Source: DATAEU01 sp046724395 (GTDB taxonomy: Bacteria; Actinomycetota; UBA4738; HRBIN12). From it: 42,014 nt of DNA. The position numbers and the translations under genes were made by a program. Positions 7,366 through 15,349 of this stretch are shown here, in pieces. The notes beneath the pieces were generated by a model. The model did not search any database. It saw only the letters and a list, made by a program, of their open reading frames with translations, and was not told where the DNA came from. Numbering within the stretch: position 1 is the stretch's first letter; each line of letters starts with the position of its first letter. Location of the stretch: assembly GCA_046724395.1 (NCBI GenBank), contig JBKOWM010000044.1:1-42014 (forward strand). The letters run 5' to 3'.

Positions 7366-9351
7366 TCAGCACGCCAGGCGGGCGTCCGCCCAGTCCGCGT
7401 GGTCGTACGCGTTCCCGTCCCCCGCCTTGTCGACGACGAGGGTGAGCTCGGTCACGCCGTCGATGTCCGCGGCGATCGGCGCGGATACCTGTGGGCCGCG
7501 AACGACGCCGCTCGACGCGAGCAGGGCCCCGTCCCCCCAGACCTGGAACTCGACGGACCCGCGATCGCCGACCTCCTCGTCGACGCCTACGTCGGCAACG
7601 AAGAGCGAGCACGGCTGAGGGAGGTCGATGACGATACGGGATGGCGCATGCGCCCCGATGCCGTGTTCGTACCTCGTCGCACCGAGGGTCATCGGGATTC
7701 CGTCATCGCGAGCGCGCTCTCCGTTGCTCTGGTCGCGCTCCGCGGGCCCCCAGCCGTTCGTCTCCTTGGCCCATTCGAGCTGGCTCACGTACGTCGGCTC
7801 GGCGATCGAGGGCGTCGGCGAAGGCGGCGGGGCGCTCCGTTCGAAGGCGCCGAGGTCGGTCGCGCCCGCCTGCTGACGTGGCTCACCCGCGAGATCCACC
7901 GTCCCGCCCGCCGCGACGAACGTCCCCGCGTCGACGCCTGCCGAATCGCCGCCGAGCCGGAAGTCGTGCGCCTCGGGATCTACGAACCGGGGATCGGCGA
8001 ACATCGAGTGGCGATCGGTGCCCGATCGTGCATGCCAAGCGCGGAAATCACCGAAGTCATCGCCCTTCCACTGCCACACACCTCGATCGGAGCCGTCGCC
8101 CGACCAGTACAGGTTGTGATCGAGGATGTTGTTGGCGTTCTCGGTGTAGTCATTCTCGACGAACTCGCCGGTAGGGCCGGCCACGATGATGTTGTTCGCG
8201 ATGACGTTGTCGCGCGTGTCGAACTGCAGCAGCAGACCGACGCCGTTCGTCTCGTACACCGTGTTGTTGACGACGACGCAGCCCTCGGTGAAACCGCGGT
8301 GGCGATCGTAGCCGCCGATCGTGATGCCGATCGCCGTCGCGTCGTAGATCAGGTTGTTGCGTGCCGTTACGAAGCTCGTCGATCGACCGTGATGTTCACT
8401 GGCGAACTCCATGCCGATATTCACGTCGTGGACGACGTTGCCCTCGACGACCACGTCGCGGCCGCCGTCGACGTAGATCCCGTTCGCGCTTCGATCCGTC
8501 CCGTAGGCGGGGTTGCCGTAGCTGTCGACGTTGTAGACGGTGTTACCGCGGATCGTCCCCGCGCGAGCCACGTCGACCGAGGGATCCGGCGCGGTACCTT
8601 CATACCCGATCGCGACGATCCCGATGTTGTTCGTGTCGTGCACCACGTTACCCTCGATGAGGAAACCGGTGACGTTGCCGTTGACGACGAGGGCCTCGCT
8701 CGATCCGAGCGAAAGGTTATAGAGCTCGTTGTCTTGGATGACGACGTCGTCGATCGGATGATCCGCCAGGTTCCCGTACACGGCGATCCCGAACGCGTCT
8801 CCGCCGACTCGCCCCTGGAACGTCGTCCCCATGTCGTGCACCGAATTGCCGGCGAGCGTCACGTGATCCGACGCGCCCGTGATGAGGATCCCAACGGGAT
8901 TGTGACCGGACAGATCCGTTTCGTAACGTCGAATCTCGAACCCGCGAATCTCGACATATCGCGAACCGTCGATCGAGATCATCGGCGAGAACTCCTGGCC
9001 GACCTCGAGGGAGGATCCGTCGAGGACGGGGTGCTCACCGGGTGCGTTCCTGAAGACGATCGGTTCACCGGGAGCGCCGGAGGTGCCAACCGAAAGGCGC
9101 TGTGCGTAGACGCCGCCGCGGACGAAGACGGTCGACCCCGGTGCCGCGGAGTCCGCAGCGTGCTGCAACGTCGCCCACGGGGCGTCGCGAGAGCCGGCGG
9201 CCCCGTCGTCGCCGTCGGGAGCGACCCAATACGATCCGCCGGTGGACGTTTCGCTGGGAGTTCGCGTTGCGAGCGCCCAGACCGTCACGCCGGCGAGAAC
9301 GACACAGATCGCCAACAACACGATGACGATCCGCGCCGAGTCGCGGTTCAC
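7366..9351 (-). CDS. Membrane-anchored right-handed beta-helix protein with C-terminal NPCBM-like domain
   Basis: 661 residues from a GTG start. Residues 8-27 form one hydrophobic segment (signal peptide or anchor). YWVAPDGDDGAAGSRDAPWATLQHA (two pieces joined at about 41-65) opens a parallel beta-helix of many short turns such as GFEIRRYETD, NSVHDMG, NELYNLSL, GNVVHDTNNIGI and NNTVYETNGVG, ending near residue 500. This is the pectate-lyase/NosD-like solenoid. After a Pro-rich linker, residues about 528-661 (YVSQLEWAKETNGWGPAERD, later YEHGIGAHAPSRIVIDL) match NPCBM, a carbohydrate-binding module. The protein is probably exported and binds or cleaves polysaccharide; no catalytic residues can be named. 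It has its own promoter and probably a leaderless mRNA. Confidence 0.9.
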   Translation of the reverse strand: MNRDSARIVIVLLAICVVLAGVTVWALATRTPSETSTGGSYWVAPDGDDGAAGSRDAPWATLQHAADSAAPGSTVFVRGGVYAQRLSVGTSGAPGEPIVFRNAPGEHPVLDGSSLEVGQEFSPMISIDGSRYVEIRGFEIRRYETDLSGHNPVGILITGASDHVTLAGNSVHDMGTTFQGRVGGDAFGIAVYGNLADHPIDDVVIQDNELYNLSLGSSEALVVNGNVTGFLIEGNVVHDTNNIGIVAIGYEGTAPDPSVDVARAGTIRGNTVYNVDSYGNPAYGTDRSANGIYVDGGRDVVVEGNVVHDVNIGMEFASEHHGRSTSFVTARNNLIYDATAIGITIGGYDRHRGFTEGCVVVNNTVYETNGVGLLLQFDTRDNVIANNIIVAGPTGEFVENDYTENANNILDHNLYWSGDGSDRGVWQWKGDDFGDFRAWHARSGTDRHSMFADPRFVDPEAHDFRLGGDSAGVDAGTFVAAGGTVDLAGEPRQQAGATDLGAFERSAPPPSPTPSIAEPTYVSQLEWAKETNGWGPAERDQSNGERARDDGIPMTLGATRYEHGIGAHAPSRIVIDLPQPCSLFVADVGVDEEVGDRGSVEFQVWGDGALLASSGVVRGPQVSAPIAADIDGVTELTLVVDKAGDGNAYDHADWADARLAC

Positions 9352-9358
9352 GTGCGTG

Positions 9359-9387
9359 AAGATATGGACCCGCTATCCGGTGGTCAA
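9359..9387 (-). promoter_or_regulatory. Promoter of the beta-helix gene (leaderless)
   Basis: Minus strand: TTGACC (9387-9382), 17-base spacer, TATCTT (9364-9359), then seven bases and the GTG start at 9351. Both hexamers are close to consensus and the spacing is ideal. This is the clearest promoter in the window. Confidence 0.7.
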
Positions 9388-9407
9388 TCTCGAGCACCGT
9401 GCCCGAC

Positions 9408-10724
9408 TCACCCCTGGGAGATCGGGAGGAAGATCGAGTCCCACTCGTCCTTCTCGTCCTGCGTCTTCAGGTCCCGCGCGAACGACGTCGCGGACAGGAT
9501 CTGTTCGTCCGGGAACGTGAATCGGTTGTCGGCCGTTGCCTGCAGCTTCGAGGCGTACCCCTTCAGCCCGTCGTCGAGCGCGTTCTGTGCATCGGTTTGC
9601 ACGATCTCGTGTACGCCGTCGACGGGCGGCATCGTCAGAACCCATTCGGTCACCATCGAGGCGATCTGCGGGTCGTAATAGAAGTCCATGAACGTGATGG
9701 CGTCGACCGGATGCTCGGCGCGAACCGGGATCGCCATGCTGTCGATCCAGCGAAGGCCGCCGCCCTCGGGCAGGATGAACTCGAGCTCCGACTGCCCGGC
9801 CCACACTCCGTAATAAAGCACGTCTCCGGACCACGCCATCGACACCGACGTGTTGCCCGCCGTCAGGTCCTGGATGTAGCCCTGGTCGTAGTACTGGCGC
9901 ACCGTCCCGGAATCCCGCTGCTTCTCGAGCCACGAGGCCGCCTCCTTCCACTCGTCCGGCGTGGAGGTGGTCGGGTCGATGCCGAGGTTCTGCATGACGA
10001 AGTCCGGCATCTCGCTCGTGATCATCCCGACCGAATCCGAGCCCACCTTGCCCGGGTTTGCGAGGTCGTCGAGCTTCGTGATCGGGCCGTTCACGAGCGT
10101 CCGGTTGACCCCGAGGGCCGTGAAGCCGCCCTGCCAGGCCATCGTGTGCTCGTTCCCGCGATCGAACAACGGATCGCGCGCCCAGTCCGTCGCATGGGCG
10201 TCGAAATTCGGGCGCTTGGAGGGATCGAGGGGAACCAGCCACTCGTTCTGAAGGAGCACCGTCAGCTCGCGGCCGCCGATGACGATGACATCCCACCCGG
10301 TCGACTGACCGGTGTTGAGCTGCGGAAGAATCTTCGCGAGGAACGAGGGGTAGTCCTGGATGACCTCCTCGTAGTCGACCTCGATCCCGGTGCGATCCGT
10401 GAACTCGCGAAGCGACGGGATGTACCGCTCGCCGGTCTGCGGGTCCTTCGCCTTGTCGATATAGATCGGCCAGTTCGCCACGTGGACGGTCCCGTCCGGA
10501 TCACCCGAGAAAACGTTCGGGGGCCTCGTCGCCGACGCCGTGGTCCCGGCGTCGGAACCGTTCCCGCATGCGGCGAGCAACAGCGCCGCGCCGGCGCCGC
10601 CCCCGATTCCCTTCAGAAGCTGCCGCCGGGAGATGCGGACGTTCAGTGCGCCGAACGCACCTCGATCGGGTTCATGTCGCACGTCGACCATCCCCTTCCC
10701 CTTGTCCTCGCGAACGGCGGTCAT
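9408..10724 (-). CDS. PotD/PotF-type extracellular solute-binding lipoprotein (Tat signal)
   Basis: 438 residues. The N-terminus has ISRRQLLKGIGGG (twin Arg 33-34), a hydrophobic stretch and the lipobox LLAAC (C53), so it is a Tat-exported lipoprotein. The mature part fits the spermidine/putrescine-type binding family: VHVANWPIYID, FTDRTGIEVDYEEVIQD, GWDVIVIGG, WQGGFTALGVN, VSMAWSGDVLYY and AIPVRAEHPVDAITFMDFYYDP. The usual role is delivery of polyamines or similar cations to an ABC importer, but no permease or ATPase gene lies nearby. The ATG at 10724 overlaps the stop of the upstream membrane-protein gene as ATGA, which supports this start over the in-frame ATG 11 codons later. Confidence 0.92.
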   Translation of the reverse strand: MTAVREDKGKGMVDVRHEPDRGAFGALNVRISRRQLLKGIGGGAGAALLLAACGNGSDAGTTASATRPPNVFSGDPDGTVHVANWPIYIDKAKDPQTGERYIPSLREFTDRTGIEVDYEEVIQDYPSFLAKILPQLNTGQSTGWDVIVIGGRELTVLLQNEWLVPLDPSKRPNFDAHATDWARDPLFDRGNEHTMAWQGGFTALGVNRTLVNGPITKLDDLANPGKVGSDSVGMITSEMPDFVMQNLGIDPTTSTPDEWKEAASWLEKQRDSGTVRQYYDQGYIQDLTAGNTSVSMAWSGDVLYYGVWAGQSELEFILPEGGGLRWIDSMAIPVRAEHPVDAITFMDFYYDPQIASMVTEWVLTMPPVDGVHEIVQTDAQNALDDGLKGYASKLQATADNRFTFPDEQILSATSFARDLKTQDEKDEWDSIFLPISQG

Positions 10725-11548
10725 CCGGGGGCCCGATCGCCCGGTGGAAGATCGTCCTCACGAGGCGGTGACGGCAAATACCCGGGTGAGTGCGGGTCGG
10801 AATCGTGGGGCGAGGCGGGCCGTGGGCGCGTGTCACGCCACGGCTCGAGCGGACGCATCAGGAGCCAGGCCGTGACGGCGAGCCACACGACGAACAGCGC
10901 GTAGAGAACGAGCGTGTAAACACCGCCGGGAGCGAACGGTCCCGTGTCGATCAGCACCGACAGCCCGGTGCCGAGCGAGAGGACGGCGAGCGCAAGGGTC
11001 GCGCCCATGTGCCATCGGGGGAAGGCGCCGTCGCGCATCGCGACGATGGCGACGACGGCAAGCATCGGAACGAGCGCGAACCACGCCACCGTGTATGCGT
11101 CCAGCCGCAACTCGTGGTAGGCGATGGAGACGATCTCCGGTCGGAACGGAAGACCTTGCCCGTACAGAGGGGAGCGAGCGACCGGCGTCGCCCCGTGTGT
11201 CGCGGCGAGGGTCACCACGGCGCCGAAGGCGGCGACGGCCGCTGCCGCGATGCCGCCCGCGAACGCGACATCGCCGAGTCCGCCTCCCTCCCCCTCCGCT
11301 CGGCGAAGGTGGACGCGGAGGGCGCCAAGCCACCACAAGAACAGGACGCCGGCGAGACCCGAGAGCACGATCTGCACCCGGATCGCCGACGCGTTGGTCG
11401 CGTAATAGCCGACGATCCCGAGCGCCGGGTCGTCGTGCCAGGGGTACAGCGGAGCGACGACGATCTGGATCGCGAGCAGGACAGCGGCCCCAAACCCCGC
11501 GGCCGCCCCGTACCGCTCCCACGTCGGATCGGTCACGGCGCGGATCAT
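10721..11548 (-). CDS. Hypothetical six-TM membrane protein
   Basis: 275 residues with about six hydrophobic segments: around 14-35, 57-77, 92-113, 150-170, 178-200 and 205-228. It has a short loop with LYPWHDDPALGIVGYYA after the first segment and a Pro/Asp-rich cytoplasmic-looking tail. I do not recognise the family; the topology resembles DUF4386-like proteins but no diagnostic motif was found. Its stop overlaps the ATG of the PotD-type lipoprotein gene (ATGA), so translation of the two is coupled and a joint envelope role is possible. Start ATG at 11548 has only a weak GGCGGG upstream. Confidence 0.75.
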   Translation of the reverse strand: MIRAVTDPTWERYGAAAGFGAAVLLAIQIVVAPLYPWHDDPALGIVGYYATNASAIRVQIVLSGLAGVLFLWWLGALRVHLRRAEGEGGGLGDVAFAGGIAAAAVAAFGAVVTLAATHGATPVARSPLYGQGLPFRPEIVSIAYHELRLDAYTVAWFALVPMLAVVAIVAMRDGAFPRWHMGATLALAVLSLGTGLSVLIDTGPFAPGGVYTLVLYALFVVWLAVTAWLLMRPLEPWRDTRPRPASPHDSDPHSPGYLPSPPREDDLPPGDRAPG

Positions 11549-11616
11549 CGCACACCCGCCAATCCGCGCTTCCGGGCGGAGCCTTGATCGGTTTTCCTGC
11601 GGACGGTTGTTTTCCC

Positions 11617-11622
11617 TAGAAT
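11617..11622 (+). promoter_or_regulatory. -10 box TAGAAT of the flavin oxidase gene
   Basis: TAGAAT lies about 41 bases before the ATG at 11663, leaving a leader of roughly 34 bases that holds a GGGGGGAG ribosome-binding site. The -35 region is not clear. Confidence 0.4.
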
Positions 11623-11662
11623 CGAGCCGTGCCCGCCGGCGCCTGCGAGGGGGGAGCGGACG

Positions 11663-13039
11663 ATGGCCGGACCGGGATGGTGGGATGACGAACGCCTCAG
11701 AGCGCTCCAGAAGTCCTTCTCAGGAGACCTGCTTCGACCCGACACAGCCGAATACGACGACGCGCGCCGCGTGTACAACGGCCTGATCGACAGGCGCCCG
11801 GCGCTGATCGCGCGTCCGACGGACACCTCCGACGTCGCGGCGGCGATCGCGTTCGCGCGCGAGAACGACGTCGAGATATCCGTTCGCGGCGGCGGGCACG
11901 GCGTGGCCGGCCGAGCGGTAGCCGACGGCGCGCTCACCATCGACCTGTCGCTGCTGAAGCACGTCGGCGTCGACCCGGACGGCCGAACGGCACGGGCCGG
12001 CGGCGGGGTCAACTGGGCCGAGTTCAACGACGCGACGGCCGAGCACGGGCTGGCGACGACGGGCGGGGTTGTCTCGACGACCGGAATCGCCGGACTCACG
12101 CTCGGCGGCGGGCTCGGGTGGCTCATGGGCAAGCACGGCCTCGCGGCCGACAACCTCGTCTCGGTCGACATCGTCACGGCCGATGGCGACCTTCACAGCG
12201 CGAGCGCCGAGCAGGATCCGGATCTGTTCTGGGCGCTTCGAGGAGCGGGCGCGAACTTCGGCGTCGCTACGACGTTCGAGTACCGGCTGCACCGGCTGGC
12301 CCAGGTCACCGGCGGTCTGGCCGCGTACCCGTTCGAAGCCGCCCCCGACGTCCTGGCCTTCTACCGCGAGTTCACGGCCGAGCTGCCGGATGAGCTCACC
12401 GTCTACGGCGGGCTGATACACGCCCCCGACGGCTCCGGCATCCCCCTCGCCGCGATCGTCGTGTGCCATTGCGGCGAGCCGTCACAGGCCGAGACCGATC
12501 TCAAACCGCTCCTGGATTTCGGGTCGCCCGCGATGGTGCAGATCGGGCCGATGCCCTATCCGGCGATCAACTCCATGCTCAACGACGGATATCCGATGGG
12601 CTCCCTCAACTACTGGAAGTCGAGTTTCGTGCGTGAGCTCTCCGACGACGTGATCCGGACATCGATCGACGTCTTCCCGAGCTGTCCCTCCCCCATGACG
12701 GGACTGCTGTTCGAGCACCTTCACGGCGCGGTGACGCGTGTCGGTATGGACGAGACCGCTGTGCAACACCGCGCGGCGGGCTACAACCTCGTGATGACGT
12801 CGGTGTGGCTCGATCCGGCGCAGACGGACGCGAACGTCGACTGGACGAGACGGACCTACGCGGCCCTCGAGCCCTCCTTCTCGGACCGTCGCTACATCAA
12901 CTACCTCAGCGAGGACGACCTCGGTCGTGCCGCACCGGCCGCGTACGGGCCGAACTACGAGGGACTCCGCCGGCTTAAGGCGAGATACGACCCGGACAAT
13001 GTGTTCCACCTGAACCTGAATATCCAACCGGCGACGTAG
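11663..13039 (+). CDS. FAD-linked oxidase (VAO/BBE-type, 6-hydroxy-D-nicotine-oxidase-like)
   Basis: 458 residues. The FAD-binding part has PALIARPTDTSDVAAAIAFAR, VRGGGHGVAG (His79, the likely covalent flavin attachment), GLATTGGVVSTTGIAGLTLGGGLGWL and LFWALRGAGANFGVAT. The end YGPNYEGLRRLKARYDPDNVFHLNLNI is the BBE motif. The segment GKHGLAADNL has no Cys where bicovalent members carry their second link, so a single 8-alpha-His bond is predicted. Such enzymes oxidise amines, alcohols or sugars with O2; the substrate cannot be read. The leader contains GGGGGGAG before the ATG. It stands alone between a divergent membrane-protein gene and a convergent lipoprotein gene. Confidence 0.92.
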   Translation: MAGPGWWDDERLRALQKSFSGDLLRPDTAEYDDARRVYNGLIDRRPALIARPTDTSDVAAAIAFARENDVEISVRGGGHGVAGRAVADGALTIDLSLLKHVGVDPDGRTARAGGGVNWAEFNDATAEHGLATTGGVVSTTGIAGLTLGGGLGWLMGKHGLAADNLVSVDIVTADGDLHSASAEQDPDLFWALRGAGANFGVATTFEYRLHRLAQVTGGLAAYPFEAAPDVLAFYREFTAELPDELTVYGGLIHAPDGSGIPLAAIVVCHCGEPSQAETDLKPLLDFGSPAMVQIGPMPYPAINSMLNDGYPMGSLNYWKSSFVRELSDDVIRTSIDVFPSCPSPMTGLLFEHLHGAVTRVGMDETAVQHRAAGYNLVMTSVWLDPAQTDANVDWTRRTYAALEPSFSDRRYINYLSEDDLGRAAPAAYGPNYEGLRRLKARYDPDNVFHLNLNIQPAT

Positions 13040-13067
13040 ACGCCCGCGCCCGGGCATTCGCCAGCCC

Positions 13068-13775
13068 TCACGGCAACCGCTGGATCGACGAGCCGCCGCT
13101 CACGTCCTGCTGCGTGAACGTCGCGCTGCCCCCGTACTGCAGCGAGGACACGCCTGAAACGTCGGCCGAGATCGACTCCGTCGCCGTGACGCTGGCGTGG
13201 CTCGCGCCCGACAGACTCACCTCGAGATCGACCGCCTCGAGGTGTTCGGCGTCGATCGAACTGGCGCCACTCGCCTCAATCGCAAGCGAAGTCGCCGAGC
13301 CCGACACGACGGCATTCCCGGCGCCCGATGCGCCGATGTCCGCCCGGCCCGCGTCGAGCGTCCCATCGAACGACGACGCGGCCGAGAGGTCGAGCGCGAA
13401 GGCGTCGACGGACTCCTCCCCGTTGAACGTGACGTGCGATGCGCCGTTCCCGGTCACGCCCGTCACCGCGCGGGCCGTCACGTGCGCGAGCAGCGCGGCG
13501 TCGACGAGGTTGGTCTGACGCAGACCGATGCGCAGCGTGTCACCGTCGACGCGGGTGTCGATCTCGTCGATGACGTTGTCATCGGCCTCGATCCTCACCG
13601 CCTCATCCTGACCGAACGTCACGTCGACCCTGAACCCACCACTGACTTCGATCTTCGAGAAGGACCCGACCGAGACCGAACGCTCGACGATGCGACCCGA
13701 TCCGCTTGTGCAGGCGGCCGCCACGACGAGCAACAGAGAGACCCCAACGACGGTCGTCGACGTCCTGCCGCGCAT
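13068..13775 (-). CDS. Head-GIN domain (DUF2807) lipoprotein
   Basis: 235 residues. An N-terminal signal TTVVGVSLLLVVAAAC ends in a lipobox, so the protein is a lipoprotein. The rest is the auto-transporter adhesin head GIN domain: VGSFSKIEVSGGFRVDVTFGQDEAVRIEADDN, read as two joined pieces, followed by DTLRIGLRQTN and many short beta turns rich in SGAS and SGVSS, typical of this beta-solenoid. The function of the family is unknown. The ATG at 13775 is preferred because GGAGG lies five bases upstream; the longer frame adds only an Arg-rich shadow. A TTGACA with a poor CAGCCT -10 is found upstream. Confidence 0.9.
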   Translation of the reverse strand: MRGRTSTTVVGVSLLLVVAAACTSGSGRIVERSVSVGSFSKIEVSGGFRVDVTFGQDEAVRIEADDNVIDEIDTRVDGDTLRIGLRQTNLVDAALLAHVTARAVTGVTGNGASHVTFNGEESVDAFALDLSAASSFDGTLDAGRADIGASGAGNAVVSGSATSLAIEASGASSIDAEHLEAVDLEVSLSGASHASVTATESISADVSGVSSLQYGGSATFTQQDVSGGSSIQRLP

Positions 13776-13832
13776 CGGCCCTCCTCGACCCGCGCCGCGG
13801 GCCCCGCGCGAGCGGCGCGTCCCCGTCAGCCG

Positions 13833-13861
13833 AGGCTGCTCGTTGAATCGGTTGCTGTCAA
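13833..13861 (-). promoter_or_regulatory. Possible promoter of the head-GIN lipoprotein
   Basis: Minus strand TTGACA (13861-13856), 17-base spacer, CAGCCT (13838-13833). The -35 is perfect but the -10 is poor. The predicted start would leave a leader of about 50 bases. Confidence 0.35.
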
Positions 13862-13903
13862 ACTCGGCCCGATCGTTTCCGCCTATCCTCGCGTCGTGAT
13901 CGC

Positions 13904-14428
13904 ATGAGGCCGCCACCGATCGAGGAATTCGTCTACTCGCATCCCGATCTGCCGCGGGAGTTCGAGATCCAGATCATGGCCTTCGCACGGCTCGTGTGGG
14001 GCGAGGACCTGCAGGGAGACGCCCGTTTCAGATCCCGTATGCGTGAGGATCCAGCGCAGACGCATTTCGTCCGCGCGGCAGACGACCTCCTCATCAGCCA
14101 CGCCGAGGTCCTGCCGGTTCCGTACGACGTTGCCGCGGGCACGCTCAGAATCGGCGGCGTCGGCGGCGTTCTGACCTACCCACAGTTTCGTGGGGAAGGA
14201 CATGCGAGCGCGCTGATGCGGCGCGCCGCTCAGCACATCGGCCGGACGGCGGACATCGGCATGTTGTTCTGCGATGCCCGGAACGTTCCCTTCTACGAAC
14301 GACTCGGCTGGACGCCGATACCTCGCGGGCGCGTCCTGGTCAAGGGCACGGTGCCGGACGACGTGGTCATGATCCTCGGCGGTGAAGGGATGGTGCCCGA
14401 TCCGCTCCGACTCGACTGGAGTTGGTAA
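13904..14428 (+). CDS. GNAT-family N-acetyltransferase
   Basis: 174 residues with the acetyl-CoA-binding motif A near QFRGEGHASALMRRAAQHI (about 92-110), preceded by the beta strand IGGVGGVLTYP and followed by DARNVPFYERLGW, the C-terminal GNAT strand-helix. The arrangement (SHAEVLPVPY, then RIGGVGGV) is reminiscent of the AAC(2')/Eis side of the superfamily, but this does not prove aminoglycoside acetylation. The ATG at 13904 follows a TATCCT box (13884-13889) by 14 bases, so any leader is very short and no Shine-Dalgarno is present. The gene diverges from the head-GIN lipoprotein. Confidence 0.88.
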   Translation: MRPPPIEEFVYSHPDLPREFEIQIMAFARLVWGEDLQGDARFRSRMREDPAQTHFVRAADDLLISHAEVLPVPYDVAAGTLRIGGVGGVLTYPQFRGEGHASALMRRAAQHIGRTADIGMLFCDARNVPFYERLGWTPIPRGRVLVKGTVPDDVVMILGGEGMVPDPLRLDWSW

Positions 14429-14483
14429 CGCGGGGCGCGGGTCGGCTTGACCGACAAAGCCGTGAAGCCGAGACTGAGGCGTC

Positions 14484-14759
14484 GTGGAGCTGTGCCTGGA
14501 GCAGACCTTCTCGAGCGCAAACCGACCGTGCGTCGGTTTCGATTCGATCGCCGGTGCCGCCACGAACCTCATCGCATTGATCGCGCTTGCCGCGTTGCTT
14601 ACCTTCGTCGTCAAGGTCTTGCACACCGCGTGGCGTGAGGCCGCCGTCACCGATGACGACTTCAAGCGGATCCTGCTCAAGGGCGTGACGCCATGGCTCT
14701 TCGTCGGCGGTTACATCCTGTGGCTCGGCGCATACCTCCTTGCCAGACTCACGCAGTGA
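14484..14759 (+). CDS. Small two-TM membrane protein, hypothetical
   Basis: 91 residues from a GTG. Two hydrophobic segments (about 25-46, LIALIALAALLTFVVKVL; and 69-88, PWLFVGGYILWLGAYLLA) flank a charged loop AWREAAVTDDDFKRILLKG. The reading is coherent as an inner-membrane hairpin with both ends on the same side. I do not recognise the family. The gene lies 55 bases after the acetyltransferase on the same strand and ends 20 bases before the convergent Cys-rich lipoprotein gene. An overlapping reverse frame is Arg-rich shadow. Confidence 0.55.
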   Translation: MELCLEQTFSSANRPCVGFDSIAGAATNLIALIALAALLTFVVKVLHTAWREAAVTDDDFKRILLKGVTPWLFVGGYILWLGAYLLARLTQ

Positions 14760-14779
14760 ACGAAGCCGGCGGCGCCGCG

Positions 14780-15349
14780 CTACCCGGCGCATGGCGGAGC
14801 GCCTGCGCCGCACAGCTCCAGGCCATACCCCTGGACGAAGCGCCGGATGACCGCTCGCGGCAGCACGTCCAGCGCCTGCTGAATCTCGAGCGCGAGTGTG
14901 GCCTGCGCGCCGGGAACGAAGCGGAAGAGGTACGTCACGCATCCGCCCTCGAACGTGACGTAGCGATCGGCTCCGAAGGCCGGCGACAAACTTATGGGTT
15001 GCTCGAATATGCGAACGCCGGTCGCGGCGTCGGGCGCATGCACCTCCACGGCGCGCGAAACGTCGCATGTCCGCGTCAGTTGGATCTCGACCGCGTGGAC
15101 GCCGGCGCGGTCCGAATCGAGCCACGCCGTGAAGGAGCCGTTCTCGAACCGTGACCCCGTGAGAGCCCAGCCGGTCGGGAGCGGGCGCATGCAGGGCAGG
15201 AACGTCGCGGACGGGACGGACTGCGCAGCGAGGACGCTGTTCCATTGGTTTCCGACAGGGCCGCACGGCAGAGCCTGGCCCCCCGCGGATGCGCAGCCTG
15301 GGAGCCCGGCTGCCAGCACGATCACAACGATCATCCCGGACCTCTTCAC
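14780..15349 (-). CDS. Cys-rich lipoprotein, cassette A
   Basis: 189 residues from a GTG at 15349 that overlaps the TGA of the PAP2-kinase gene as GTGA. A signal peptide (GMIVVIVLAAGLPGC) ends at lipobox Cys19. The mature part has Cys29, 53, 95 and 137 plus two extra C-terminal Cys (180, 187). It is a clear paralogue of the product at 22863-23357: both share SVP..., PC.R.LP.GW, a Cys after a strand (LTRTC / LVANC), and GGCV.YL. The four shared Cys suggest two disulfides outside the membrane. I know no family name. Genetic coupling to the membrane kinase in both copies suggests a partner or ligand-sensing subunit of that protein. Confidence 0.8.
   Translation of the reverse strand: MKRSGMIVVIVLAAGLPGCASAGGQALPCGPVGNQWNSVLAAQSVPSATFLPCMRPLPTGWALTGSRFENGSFTAWLDSDRAGVHAVEIQLTRTCDVSRAVEVHAPDAATGVRIFEQPISLSPAFGADRYVTFEGGCVTYLFRFVPGAQATLALEIQQALDVLPRAVIRRFVQGYGLELCGAGAPPCAG

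Noticed and set aside
13040..13067. GC-rich GCCCGGGC palindrome as a terminator between convergent genes
   Set aside because: Stem is very short and there is no T run after it; such palindromes are common at this base composition.
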